Source: a virus
DNA: 29,079 nucleotides
Virus record (IMG/VR): IMGVR_UViG_3300030328_000329
Location: 1 to 29,079 of that record
Direction: 5' to 3' (one strand)
Shown here: positions 1 to 9,288 of the stretch, piece by piece
Layout of the letters: each line of letters starts with the position of its first letter
Position numbering within the stretch: the stretch's first letter is position 1
Notes under the pieces: generated by a model
The model's database searches: none
Told to the model about the DNA's origin: nothing
The model's input: only the letters and a program-made list of their open reading frames with translations
Program-made: the position numbers and the translations under genes

Positions 1-1526
1 ACACTTGAACCATTAGATGCAGTAGCATCTCCTTCACTTATGTTTAGTTTTAAACCATTTAAATATATATCTACTAACCCTACAGTATAACTTGCACTAA
101 TTGTTTGTGTCCCAGCAGATGTAACCGTATGTGTAGTTACTGATCTTTGTGCAGCTTCGCCTGTTGTTGCCCAAGAAGAACCAGAATAAACATTTAGTTT
201 ATTTGTACTTGTATTAAAGTATAAATCACCTGCATCCAAAGAAGAAGTTGGTGCTGAAGATGCAACTCTGTATATTTTTGCAAAATCATTTATACCAGTT
301 AAATTATTTACAGCAGTATTTATTTGAGCAAGATTTGTATTTGTTCCAGATGTACTAGTTGTACCATCATAACCAGTAGCTAATGTTGAAATATTATTTA
401 AAACACCTGTAGCATTTAAATTTGTAATATTTGTATTAGCATTTGCTACAGTTTGAATATTATTAGTTGGACTTATTTGACCTGCTACTGTTCCAATATT
501 TGCAACAACTCCACTTGCATTTAAATTTGCCATGTGAGTAACAACAGTTGAGTCACCTAAATTGCCCATTGCTGTTACATTATCACTTGTAGCAAGTAAA
601 GCCATGTCAGTAACAATATCTGATGTTGCAAGTATATTTAAATCATCAACAATATTTGATGTTGCTAATGTATTTACGTCAGCAACAAAATCGGCTGTAA
701 CTAAAGACATATCGCTAACAAAATCAGCAGTTACCAAACCCATATCTGTAACAAAATCACTCGTAACTAAATTCATATCGGTTACAAAATCTGATGTTAC
801 CAAACTCATATCACTTGCAAAGTCAGATGTAATTAAACTTGCTTTACCAGCAACAGTTGTTACATTACTGTCTATTCCAGCTACAGTTGTAACATTACTT
901 TGTATTGCACTTACTTTTGTAATTGCATTTGTTGCTGAAGTACCATCTTGTATATGTGCTAATGTTGTTATATCTGCTGCTATTGCTCCTAATGCGTTAA
1001 TATTAGACGTAATAGAAGAAAGTGAACTTACATTTGCTATTGTTGGTCCAGCTTCTACTGCACCTGTTGTAGCGTTAAAACCAAGAACAGTACCTACTCT
1101 GCTTGCTTTTGCTGGTAGTGTCATAGTTGCTGCATCATCTGTATCAAGTAATCTTATTGATCTATCAATACGATCCTTACGATCATCAAACAAAGCAACC
1201 GTTCTATCTAATTCTGTGTTAAGTGTAGATATAGGAAAAGCACCAGAAGATGGAAAATCAGTTGTTCTGCTTAATGGTATTTCTCTATATATAATTACTG
1301 TACTTCCACCTGTTGCACCAGTAACTGACATAGTAACTGTGCCTGTAGAACCATCTCCACCACTTACTGTGTAGTGTGAAGTAATCGTTTTAGTAGTCCC
1401 ATCAACAACTACCTTTAAATCTGTTGTATCAAAAAATTCAAAAGGTACAGCAAAGCTAGTTGTTGTAGCTCCTTGTGACACCGAGTACGAAATTCGTGGT
1501 GCATTATCTGTTAAATCTATAGTCAT
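1..1526 (-). CDS. Tail fibre protein, N-terminal part (cut by window edge)
   Basis: About 508 residues are present; the frame is open to the window edge. Residues 1-150 look like the virion-attachment domain of T7-like tail fibres (T7 gp17 N-terminus): a start MTIDLTDNAPRISYSVSQGA, a beta-rich segment, then IIYREIPLSRTTDF near residues 75-95 and an LDRTVALFDDRKDRIDRSIR helix. From about residue 165 it becomes a repetitive Ser/Thr/Asn/Val-rich shaft with 11-12 residue units such as LVTSDFVTDMN, typical of trimeric fibres. ATG at 1526 is preceded by AGAAAGGG; an earlier out-of-frame ATG runs straight into a stop. It follows the internal virion protein genes in transcription order, as in T7. It probably mediates adsorption. 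The receptor-binding end is missing here; the segment at 28681-29079 may be its other end. Confidence 0.85.
   Translation of the reverse strand, partial: MTIDLTDNAPRISYSVSQGATTTSFAVPFEFFDTTDLKVVVDGTTKTITSHYTVSGGDGSTGTVTMSVTGATGGSTVIIYREIPLSRTTDFPSSGAFPISTLNTELDRTVALFDDRKDRIDRSIRLLDTDDAATMTLPAKASRVGTVLGFNATTGAVEAGPTIANVSSLSSITSNINALGAIAADITTLAHIQDGTSATNAITKVSAIQSNVTTVAGIDSNVTTVAGKASLITSDFASDMSLVTSDFVTDMNLVTSDFVTDMGLVTADFVSDMSLVTADFVADVNTLATSNIVDDLNILATSDIVTDMALLATSDNVTAMGNLGDSTVVTHMANLNASGVVANIGTVAGQISPTNNIQTVANANTNITNLNATGVLNNISTLATGYDGTTSTSGTNTNLAQINTAVNNLTGINDFAKIYRVASSAPTSSLDAGDLYFNTSTNKLNVYSGSSWATTGEAAQRSVTTHTVTSAGTQTISASYTVGLVDIYLNGLKLNISEGDATASNGSS
602..845 (-). repeat. 33-36 nt tandem repeats encoding tail fibre shaft
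   Basis: Within the tail fibre, roughly residues 227-308 consist of about seven imperfect units. On the minus strand these read LVTSDFVTDMN, LVTSDFVTDMG, LVTADFVSDMS, LVTADFVADVN, then 12-residue versions such as LATSDIVTDMA. The 11-residue period fits a hendecad coiled coil of a trimeric shaft (inference). Third codon positions differ between units, so the repeats are old or under protein-level selection. Confidence 0.8.
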
Positions 1527-1556
1527 GGCTGAATCATACCCTTTCTAAATATTTTT

Positions 1557-4500
1557 TCAATCAATTTTCGCGTCAAGTGCATTTGTCATCTCATTTACTG
1601 AATCTTTCCACCAATAAACTTTCATAAAAGGCAATGCGCGAATTAAGTCTTTTGCTCCAGCACCAGTATCTCCAACTAACATTTCTTTTAAAGCTTGTGC
1701 ATATGTAAACCCAATAGACGGTGCAGCACCAGTAATGCCTATAACGGCCTCTGAAGCTGTATCTCTATATTTTGGACCAATAATACCTAAACCTATATCT
1801 GGTCCATTGAAAGCGTTTATAGTATGCATAGAGGTATAATATATATCTGAATATAAAGCGGCTAAACCAGATTGATCAAATGACCTAGCAAACTTATCAC
1901 TATAACTCATTTTATCCCAAGCCCATTCTGGTGTTTTTATTTTCAATGACATATAAGCAAGTATCATAGCCATTGCCGCCGCAGTAGCTCTGTTCTTTGC
2001 AGTTCCATTTGCATATGCAAGTGTAATTTTATTAACTGCTGCAAAAGCATATGAGTAAAACTGTAGTGGCATAGCCAATATACCACTCTCTATTCTTGTA
2101 TATCCTTTAACTTGTGCATCTTCTACAGGATTTTTAAATCCAGCTTTACGCATTGTTTCTAATCTTACATAAACAATCCCATCCATCAATATTGGCTTAT
2201 CTGCTGGTGTACCCATAAGTATTGTATTCATTACACCACCATTTAATGCACGACGAAATGCAACAGTAGCATCTTGATCTTTCCATTTTTCTGTATTACC
2301 TACATACAAATCTCTATTACTTTTTTGAAAAGGTTGTTTAGCAATTCGTATTGCAAGGTCATCTGTTATACCAGCTTGTGCCATAAATTGTGCATCTTGA
2401 TCTGTTATCTTTTGTTTTTTAGATATCTTAACAGATAAATCAATTATTTTATGACTACGTGCAATAGAATCCCAAAACTTAAATGTATTTGTAATAGGTC
2501 CAAGTCCATTTAAAGCATAAAAAACATCACGTGCTTTGTCCCATATGCCATTTCTAAGAGGATTACCAACTTCTTCAGATACTTGACGCATATGCAAAGC
2601 ACCAAGAACTGTATCATTACCTTCTCCAGTAAAATCTAAGTCTTTTCTTGATATATTTTTTAAATTGCTATCAATCATATCAAACATACTTTTAAAAAAC
2701 ACTTTTGTTTCATGTTCCATTAGTATTTTTGATGGCTCTGATAATGCAGCTAATCCAGCAGAACCAAGAAAATTAGTTTCTGCAGCTCTTCTTAATATTA
2801 AAGCCATTTTATTATCTAAACGATCTGGATTCTTTATAAGTGTACCAACAATACGATCATAAAGATGTTTAAAATTCATTACATCTTCTTGTACTGATTC
2901 TATACTTTGCCCAACTCTTTCACCATGTCTTTCAATTTCAAATATTACCTCATCAATATCTTTTAAATCAAATTTCTTTTTAAATTCATACATTGGAGCA
3001 GTTCTTTGAACATAAGCAAACATAACTTTAGCTACATCAGTTTCTATAAACTCAGCTACAAGTTCATTTGGAATATCTAATTTTCTATGCTTTAAATGTT
3101 TTGATTTACCAGCACCAAAATAAGTATTATCTGGATTTGCAAAATCGTTTTCACCCAAAATAGAATCTATAATATTTTCAACACGTGCATTTACTTCAAT
3201 GTCATCTATTGATAATTCTTTTTGATTCCATCTAGTTTGCTCTAAACCTGTAAATTCATCTATTGCTGTATCTTCTGTCCATACTCTAGCATTAACATAA
3301 TCTAAAGAACCATCTTCTTTTAAGATTGGTTCCTGTATCCATTTTTTTAATATACCAGCAAGTTTTGCTCTATTTGCACGTATGTAATCTTTATTCCAAT
3401 ATCGAGGAAAAAATACTTCATCTAATACTTCACCTTTAATATTGCGTATTTTGTTGTCTGCTGCTTTAATACCAGTTTCATTTTTTAATAGTTCTTGTCT
3501 ATAATAACTTATTGATCTTGTTTTACTTATAAATGCACCACGTAATTTATCTCCTAATAATGGCAATAAATTTTCAAAATATATTTCAAAGTTTTCTGGT
3601 TGCAATCTTCTAAGATCAACTATGCCTTTTCTTTTTTTGTCATATCCTTTTTTTAATCTATTACGTAATTGTAAAATACTATCTGTTTGTTTAAACGGAA
3701 TATTATTTTCTTTTAATGCATTTATTATTATACTCTTTGGCATACGAAGAATATCTTCATTTGCCATTCCAACAAATTCCATAGCTTTGTCAGATAAATT
3801 GTATTTTGCAATTATTTTATTTAATAAATCTAATTCTTCTTTAAATGCTTTTTTACTTGTTAAACTATTAATGTATTTTTGATCTTTTGCTGCATCTGAT
3901 TCTAAAAATTCTAATATGTTATCACGTAATGCTTGTTGTTTTTCTGTAAGACCTCTTGTTTGAAATTGTTCTTCAAGTGAATCTAATATTTCTTTTTTCT
4001 TTGACATATTAGAAGATGCATAATTAGCAGTTTTTGATACACTTACAGCAATTTTATTTAATAATTCATCAATATCATTTTCTGTTCTTTTTATTTTTTC
4101 TTTAAATTTTTCAACTCTAAATTTCATTTCATGTAAATTACCAAGAATGCCTACTTCTTGTAACATACCATCCCATTCTTCAAAAAACTTTCTTACAAGT
4201 TCTACTGCTTTTGATTCTTCACGTGTTAAATCTTTAGATTTGCTTATATATTTATTACCAACTCTATCTAAAAACTCTTCAAAAAGTTCTTCTTTATTAC
4301 CAAATGGCATTATGTTTTTTACTTTTCTTGCTGCATTAGTTGCATTATAACCAAGTGTAAAATTACCAGAACCTTTTACCCATAAATCTGATAACTCTTT
4401 ATATAAAGCTACAACTTTACCTTGATGTATTTTAGAATCTAAATATACACTTCCGGTATCATTTTCATTTCCAAATTTAATTGCTGTTTTTTTAGTATGA

Positions 4501-5888
4501 GTTTCAAGCAATAAACCTTGATCCATAGCTAGTTTTAAACCATACAACTTAATTATTCTATTACTTGATTTATTTAACATAGCTTTTAATGGTCCAAAAT
4601 TAGTAATCTTTGCTAAAGCTTTTCCACCAATTTTTGGTGTAACTAATGTTAAATCTTCACCTTTTTCAAAAGAAACTCTTTTTATATAATCGGCTGTTGT
4701 TACCCAATCTAATTCTCTAGCTAATGGAAATATTTGTTGTTCATAATAATTTTCTGATGATTCTGAACCACCTCTTAATAAAGCACTTTCTTTATCAATT
4801 ACTTCATCTACTGCTTGTTTTTTTAAATTTACAATTTCTCCATCTAATTTTTTTATTTCATTAATTTGTTTTGTAAATTTACCACCAGGATTAGACAAAT
4901 CTATAGATTCTTCTAAATCTTTTTTAGTAGTTGATAATTCTTTTAATTTTATTTTAATATTTTTTGGGACATCTCTTGGTCTTAATCTATCAAAAGCTGT
5001 AATTCTTGCTACTGCACTTATTCTTTTTAAATAACCTTCAGCATTTTCTTCTTGTTTAATAAGCTTTTCAATATCTTTTTCTAATACAGCTTTTCTTTGT
5101 CTTAACCAATTTAAAGATTGATTTTTTATTTTTTCTGGTAAAAGATTATAACTCATTATTTGATCATATTCTTTTGTAACCATATTTATATTTTTAGAGT
5201 CAACTGTACTACTACCTCTAAATCTATCAGAAGTTTCTTTTATATTTGTAACAAGTTGATTTTCAGCTACAGCCCTTCTTGACATTGGTATTGATATTAA
5301 ACCACCAAGAATACCACCAGCTACTCCAGCACCAAATATATTAAATGCAACTTCTGTAGGTGTAGATAAAGGATCAAATGGATGTCTTAATGCTTCTGCT
5401 CCAGCTTGTAATGTTGCTGTCCCTAAACCAACTCTAAGTGCAGATCGACTAATACCTAAAGCTGGACCACCAAAAGGCAATGCAATAAAATTTATTGGAT
5501 CAAAAAATCCAGCAGCTAATTGACTAACCAAAGAAGAATCCATTAATGTTCTTCTTCTTTCAAATGAATCTTGTATATTTGTAATTATTTTTTTGTAGTG
5601 ATATTCATTATTAGCTTTATTTAAAGTATCACTAAAATCTACATACCTTTCGTAATCAGGCATTTCTGTAGGATTAAAGTTTTCATCAACTTCTTGTGCT
5701 TTATTATCAAAAAATAATTTAGCTCTTTCATAAAGTGGATCGTATGAATATGCAAATTGCGCTCCAAATGTTTCACCAAATGTTGGACCATCACGATAGG
5801 TTTGTGTTCTTCTATCATAATAAGAACGATACCTAATACCAGGTTGTACAATAGGTGGAGCTAAACTTCTTGGTATACTTTCATTCAT
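1557..5888 (-). CDS. Large internal virion protein (T7 gp16-like position)
   Basis: A 1443-residue protein, the largest in the window, directly upstream of the tail fibre in transcription order. This is the place and size of T7 gp16, the internal core protein that is ejected and helps DNA cross the envelope. Residues 122-201 include FFDPINFIALPFGG and a glycine-rich hydrophobic stretch (about 183-201) that could insert in a membrane. Charged coiled-coil segments rich in Lys and Glu lie around residues 240-365 and 580-720. The C-terminal third has a second hydrophobic stretch (MPLQFYSYAFAAVNKITLAY). I do not see the N-terminal lytic transglycosylase of T7 gp16, so peptidoglycan cleavage is not supported. 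Its start overlaps the stop of the upstream gene by 4 bp (ATGA), implying coupled translation. Confidence 0.75.
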   Translation of the reverse strand: MNESIPRSLAPPIVQPGIRYRSYYDRRTQTYRDGPTFGETFGAQFAYSYDPLYERAKLFFDNKAQEVDENFNPTEMPDYERYVDFSDTLNKANNEYHYKKIITNIQDSFERRRTLMDSSLVSQLAAGFFDPINFIALPFGGPALGISRSALRVGLGTATLQAGAEALRHPFDPLSTPTEVAFNIFGAGVAGGILGGLISIPMSRRAVAENQLVTNIKETSDRFRGSSTVDSKNINMVTKEYDQIMSYNLLPEKIKNQSLNWLRQRKAVLEKDIEKLIKQEENAEGYLKRISAVARITAFDRLRPRDVPKNIKIKLKELSTTKKDLEESIDLSNPGGKFTKQINEIKKLDGEIVNLKKQAVDEVIDKESALLRGGSESSENYYEQQIFPLARELDWVTTADYIKRVSFEKGEDLTLVTPKIGGKALAKITNFGPLKAMLNKSSNRIIKLYGLKLAMDQGLLLETHTKKTAIKFGNENDTGSVYLDSKIHQGKVVALYKELSDLWVKGSGNFTLGYNATNAARKVKNIMPFGNKEELFEEFLDRVGNKYISKSKDLTREESKAVELVRKFFEEWDGMLQEVGILGNLHEMKFRVEKFKEKIKRTENDIDELLNKIAVSVSKTANYASSNMSKKKEILDSLEEQFQTRGLTEKQQALRDNILEFLESDAAKDQKYINSLTSKKAFKEELDLLNKIIAKYNLSDKAMEFVGMANEDILRMPKSIIINALKENNIPFKQTDSILQLRNRLKKGYDKKRKGIVDLRRLQPENFEIYFENLLPLLGDKLRGAFISKTRSISYYRQELLKNETGIKAADNKIRNIKGEVLDEVFFPRYWNKDYIRANRAKLAGILKKWIQEPILKEDGSLDYVNARVWTEDTAIDEFTGLEQTRWNQKELSIDDIEVNARVENIIDSILGENDFANPDNTYFGAGKSKHLKHRKLDIPNELVAEFIETDVAKVMFAYVQRTAPMYEFKKKFDLKDIDEVIFEIERHGERVGQSIESVQEDVMNFKHLYDRIVGTLIKNPDRLDNKMALILRRAAETNFLGSAGLAALSEPSKILMEHETKVFFKSMFDMIDSNLKNISRKDLDFTGEGNDTVLGALHMRQVSEEVGNPLRNGIWDKARDVFYALNGLGPITNTFKFWDSIARSHKIIDLSVKISKKQKITDQDAQFMAQAGITDDLAIRIAKQPFQKSNRDLYVGNTEKWKDQDATVAFRRALNGGVMNTILMGTPADKPILMDGIVYVRLETMRKAGFKNPVEDAQVKGYTRIESGILAMPLQFYSYAFAAVNKITLAYANGTAKNRATAAAMAMILAYMSLKIKTPEWAWDKMSYSDKFARSFDQSGLAALYSDIYYTSMHTINAFNGPDIGLGIIGPKYRDTASEAVIGITGAAPSIGFTYAQALKEMLVGDTGAGAKDLIRALPFMKVYWWKDSVNEMTNALDAKID

Positions 5889-8842
5889 TTTATTTGCATT
5901 ATCATATTACTAACAGGATCAACATAAGATTTACTACCTGTGAAATCTTGTTCAACTTTTTCTGTTGTTTCTTTATAATCGTTTGGAGAAAATTGAACTG
6001 GTATTCCTTTTGGTTTACCATTTTCATCTACTTCTGGCAAAAGATAATAATCTTCACCTGTGTAATTTCTAACCATTATTCTATACTCAAAAGTATTTGA
6101 ATCAACATTAACAGGATATAACATAAAACTATGACCAATTTCTTTTGCTTTATCTTCTAACTTAAGTGCAGCTAAAACATTTAATTTAAATGATTTATGC
6201 ATATCTAATAAGTAATCTGCATTTACTAAAGCAACTGGTAAATTTAATAAAGTTGCACCTTTTGCAACATATTCTATGGTTTCACCAACCATATTAAAAA
6301 ATCCACCACGCATTAAATCTTTTTCTTTTTCAGCATTTATATCAAAAGAAGGAACAAAACCGTTATGATATTTTTCAAAATATTTTATATATTTTTCTGA
6401 AGTGTATTTTTTTTGAATAGCATTAATTGCTTTTAGTGCTTGCCTTTCACCTCCATAATGTAATATTGGTGATTGTTGGCTACGGTTATCTCTTTGTCTT
6501 AATGTTGGATCAAAAAGAACACCTAAATTTTCTGGAAAAACGTCATTAATAAATTTATCTATATCTCCATGAATAGCTTCAAATGAGTTTACAGTTTTAT
6601 TTAAAGGTGACAAAAGTAATCCTCTTGCTCTTGCTTTTACTACCTTTGTTATTAAACCAATATTAACAGGACTATATTTTTTTGATAAATAATCTGTTAC
6701 TAATGTTGTTAATTTATCATCTACTTTTTCAATTACATTTTGATCTGTAGGAGAAACATCAATCTTTCTTGCTAAAGATTGTGCAACAGTAACATCTGAA
6801 AAAGAAGCAACATAGTCGTCAAACATTGCATCTATTTCATTATCAGAATAACCTTTTTTAAATTCATGTATTTGTTCTAATGTAGCAAATGTATCTTCAT
6901 TTATTGGACCACCTTTATTTGCAAATCTAAGATGGACCTTACCATCTCCATAACTTTTTTCTCTTACTTGCCTATATATTTGCATAGCACCTTTAAGTTT
7001 TTCTCCACGATAAACACCATTTGCAAGGTTATTTAATATTGATTGTGTTGCAGTATTAATAGGTACATCTTGATTTACATTATAAAAATACTTTTGACTC
7101 TTTGAGAAATAATCTACATTACTAAGATAAAGTTCTTGTAAATCATCTTCATTTGCACCTTCTGGAAGTAATCCATCAGCTTGTGCCATTATTAATGCAT
7201 TTTGTGTTAACATTTTTCTATTATCAGATGTGTTTGAAACATCCTTACCAAACTTTAATCTTGTTTGTAAAACTGCTAATTTTCTTTGATTTTCAGTTAA
7301 TCTTTGATTTGCACCAATCGTTTTTTTCAAACCATATCTTTGTGCAAGACCATCAAATAAATTATATGTTGGCTCAAAAGAATCCATATAACCAAGACCT
7401 ACTAAATTAGTTTTTAAATTTGACATTTGATTTCTTAAATTAACTAAATTTAGTAATTTTGTTTTTGGCACTAGTTCACTAACAGTGTTTAAATAATCTT
7501 TTTCAGATACAGTAGGATCACTAGAAATAAATTTTATTGTAGCATCAAGCAATGATTGTGTAGACCTACCAGTTCTATAGATTGGTCCAAAAGCTTTTTC
7601 AAACTCGTTAAATAAAACTAAATTTATTCCCTCCCTTAATCTATCATCTCTAAAATCATTTGTAATATATGGTTTATTAAATATTTCTCTTATTTCATTT
7701 GAAAATTCATTAAAGTTATTAAATAAATTATTTGGATTACTTCTTACAGAACCAATAAATTCATTTAATTCAACACTTGCTTGATCTTCAGCAATTATTT
7801 GAAATTGTTCTCTACCATATTTTGATTCAATCTTAGTTTTTGTTATTGCATTTTTTTGTTTTACTGTTTGCCCTAATGCAAATATTTCATTATTAGTTAA
7901 ATCTTTTGTAAGTTTTTCTAATTCTCTACCATAAAAGTTTAATTTTTTATTTCCTTTTAAAGTTTGTATTGCATCACTTAAAGCTTCAGGACTATCTAAA
8001 GCGTAATTTAAAACTAATTTTAATAATTCACCATTTTCAATATCGCCTTGTTTCCCAAATAAATCATCAAAAACACTTTCATTATAAATTGTAGAAGAAA
8101 AAGAAACTGCTTTTGGTGCAATTTTATTTGTTTGTATTAATGCTCTTTCTTGTTTTTCGGTTATTAAGTTTTGTGAACGTAATTGTTTAATATCTTCTTC
8201 AATATCTTTTTGTAATGTCTGATACTTCTTTTGTGAAAAAACATCATTTATCTTAGCTAATGAAGTAACTGTATTTATTTTATCTTGAATGCCCTCAATA
8301 CTATCAACAACTAAATCTTGTCTTGCTTGTGCAGCAACTTGTCTTTCTATTGATTTTGCAGTTTGTGCTAAATAATCAGCACCATTAGTATCTATAAATT
8401 GTTTAGCCCACCCAACAGAATTTTCAGACATTGCTGAAAGTTTTGAATTAAATCTTGCTGTAAAAGCTTGTAGTCTATTTGGACTATTAAGTGTTTGTGT
8501 ATTAGATTCTTCTGCTGCAATTTTTATTTCTTTTACAATTTCAGACTTAAATCTTTTTTTTATAATATCGTTAAAGATTTGATTATCTATTTGAAAGTTA
8601 TCTTGTCTATAAGCTTTTGGTAATCCTGTTGCTGGATCAATACCTGTAATTAAATCTGTTTGAACAGCTTCAGCTTCTTCTTGACCTCTTCTAATAGCTT
8701 GTTCTTTTGCCAAAGGCTCTATAGTTTGTATTATTTGTTTTGCATTATTTGCAATTTGATTACCAATAATTTCACCAGCACGACTTGCTGGTGCAACACC
8801 AATCCTTCCAATGCCAAATTTATTTTGTTCCCTAACTGCCAT
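5885..8842 (-). CDS. Internal virion protein (T7 gp15-like position)
   Basis: A 985-residue protein between the gp14-like and gp16-like genes, matching T7 gp15 in order and roughly in size. The N-terminus (FGIGRIGVAPASRAGEIIGN, then QAIRRGQEEAEA) is of the kind found in internal core proteins of marine T7-like phages. The body is helical, rich in Asn, Lys and Glu, without signal peptide or clear membrane span. It probably assembles with its neighbours in the capsid core and is ejected into the cell with the DNA. It overlaps the next gene by 4 bp and shares one base with the upstream gene. The assignment rests mainly on gene order and size; no catalytic motif is visible. Confidence 0.72.
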   Translation of the reverse strand: MAVREQNKFGIGRIGVAPASRAGEIIGNQIANNAKQIIQTIEPLAKEQAIRRGQEEAEAVQTDLITGIDPATGLPKAYRQDNFQIDNQIFNDIIKKRFKSEIVKEIKIAAEESNTQTLNSPNRLQAFTARFNSKLSAMSENSVGWAKQFIDTNGADYLAQTAKSIERQVAAQARQDLVVDSIEGIQDKINTVTSLAKINDVFSQKKYQTLQKDIEEDIKQLRSQNLITEKQERALIQTNKIAPKAVSFSSTIYNESVFDDLFGKQGDIENGELLKLVLNYALDSPEALSDAIQTLKGNKKLNFYGRELEKLTKDLTNNEIFALGQTVKQKNAITKTKIESKYGREQFQIIAEDQASVELNEFIGSVRSNPNNLFNNFNEFSNEIREIFNKPYITNDFRDDRLREGINLVLFNEFEKAFGPIYRTGRSTQSLLDATIKFISSDPTVSEKDYLNTVSELVPKTKLLNLVNLRNQMSNLKTNLVGLGYMDSFEPTYNLFDGLAQRYGLKKTIGANQRLTENQRKLAVLQTRLKFGKDVSNTSDNRKMLTQNALIMAQADGLLPEGANEDDLQELYLSNVDYFSKSQKYFYNVNQDVPINTATQSILNNLANGVYRGEKLKGAMQIYRQVREKSYGDGKVHLRFANKGGPINEDTFATLEQIHEFKKGYSDNEIDAMFDDYVASFSDVTVAQSLARKIDVSPTDQNVIEKVDDKLTTLVTDYLSKKYSPVNIGLITKVVKARARGLLLSPLNKTVNSFEAIHGDIDKFINDVFPENLGVLFDPTLRQRDNRSQQSPILHYGGERQALKAINAIQKKYTSEKYIKYFEKYHNGFVPSFDINAEKEKDLMRGGFFNMVGETIEYVAKGATLLNLPVALVNADYLLDMHKSFKLNVLAALKLEDKAKEIGHSFMLYPVNVDSNTFEYRIMVRNYTGEDYYLLPEVDENGKPKGIPVQFSPNDYKETTEKVEQDFTGSKSYVDPVSNMIMQIK

Positions 8843-9288
8843 TATGCAAGCCTTCGATAATTATAATATCCTGTCCCAAGAGTTGTTCCAGCACCTAACA
8901 AGCCAGCTTCAAATAATGCTTGACCTTCAGAACGTGCAACCTCTTGTTTTTGTTTACTTACAACATCAGCCATAAATGCTGACAATTGTATTCCTCCAAT
9001 ATCTTCATCTACAGTAGCACTATTTGCATCTAAAAAAGTTTCAAAAGATTTATCATCTCTAACATTATATGCTTGTTTTGCAAGATTAGCTGACAATATA
9101 ATATTAGCTTGGTTTCTTCTTCTGTTTTCATTTTGCATTGCAATAAGTCTATCTTGTTCTGCTTGCATTTCTAAATTATAAGCTTCTTGTTCTTTTGCTT
9201 TTCTTGCTGAAACACCAGACCTATATTGACCATATGCTGATATACCAGCAAACAATAAACCTATAGCTGGAACGATTGGTATTGGCAT
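8842..9288 (-). CDS. Internal virion protein (T7 gp14-like position)
   Basis: A 148-residue protein. A hydrophobic N-terminal segment (IPIVPAIGLLFAGISAYGQY) is followed by a charged helix (about residues 25-65, KAKEQEAYNLEMQAEQDRL) and a glycine-rich end (GLLGAGTTLGTGYYNYRRL). A short protein with N-terminal hydrophobic helix and long amphipathic helix, lying between tail tubular B and the gp15-like gene, is the usual gp14 equivalent; in T7 gp14 forms the outer-membrane pore of the ejection channel. Start and stop share single bases with both neighbours, so it sits in one tightly coupled operon. Function is inferred from position and architecture. Confidence 0.7.
   Translation of the reverse strand: MPIPIVPAIGLLFAGISAYGQYRSGVSARKAKEQEAYNLEMQAEQDRLIAMQNENRRRNQANIILSANLAKQAYNVRDDKSFETFLDANSATVDEDIGGIQLSAFMADVVSKQKQEVARSEGQALFEAGLLGAGTTLGTGYYNYRRLA

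Noticed and set aside
562-1374. Plus-strand open frame of 270 codons with repeated VTKSDVTK-like content
   Set aside because: It is the antisense of the repetitive tail fibre; periodic codons without stops arise from the repeats. No ribosome site, and the minus frame matches a known family.
7153-7410. Plus-strand 85-codon frame inside the gp15-like gene
   Set aside because: Antisense to a clear late gene, AT-biased composition only, no ribosome site.
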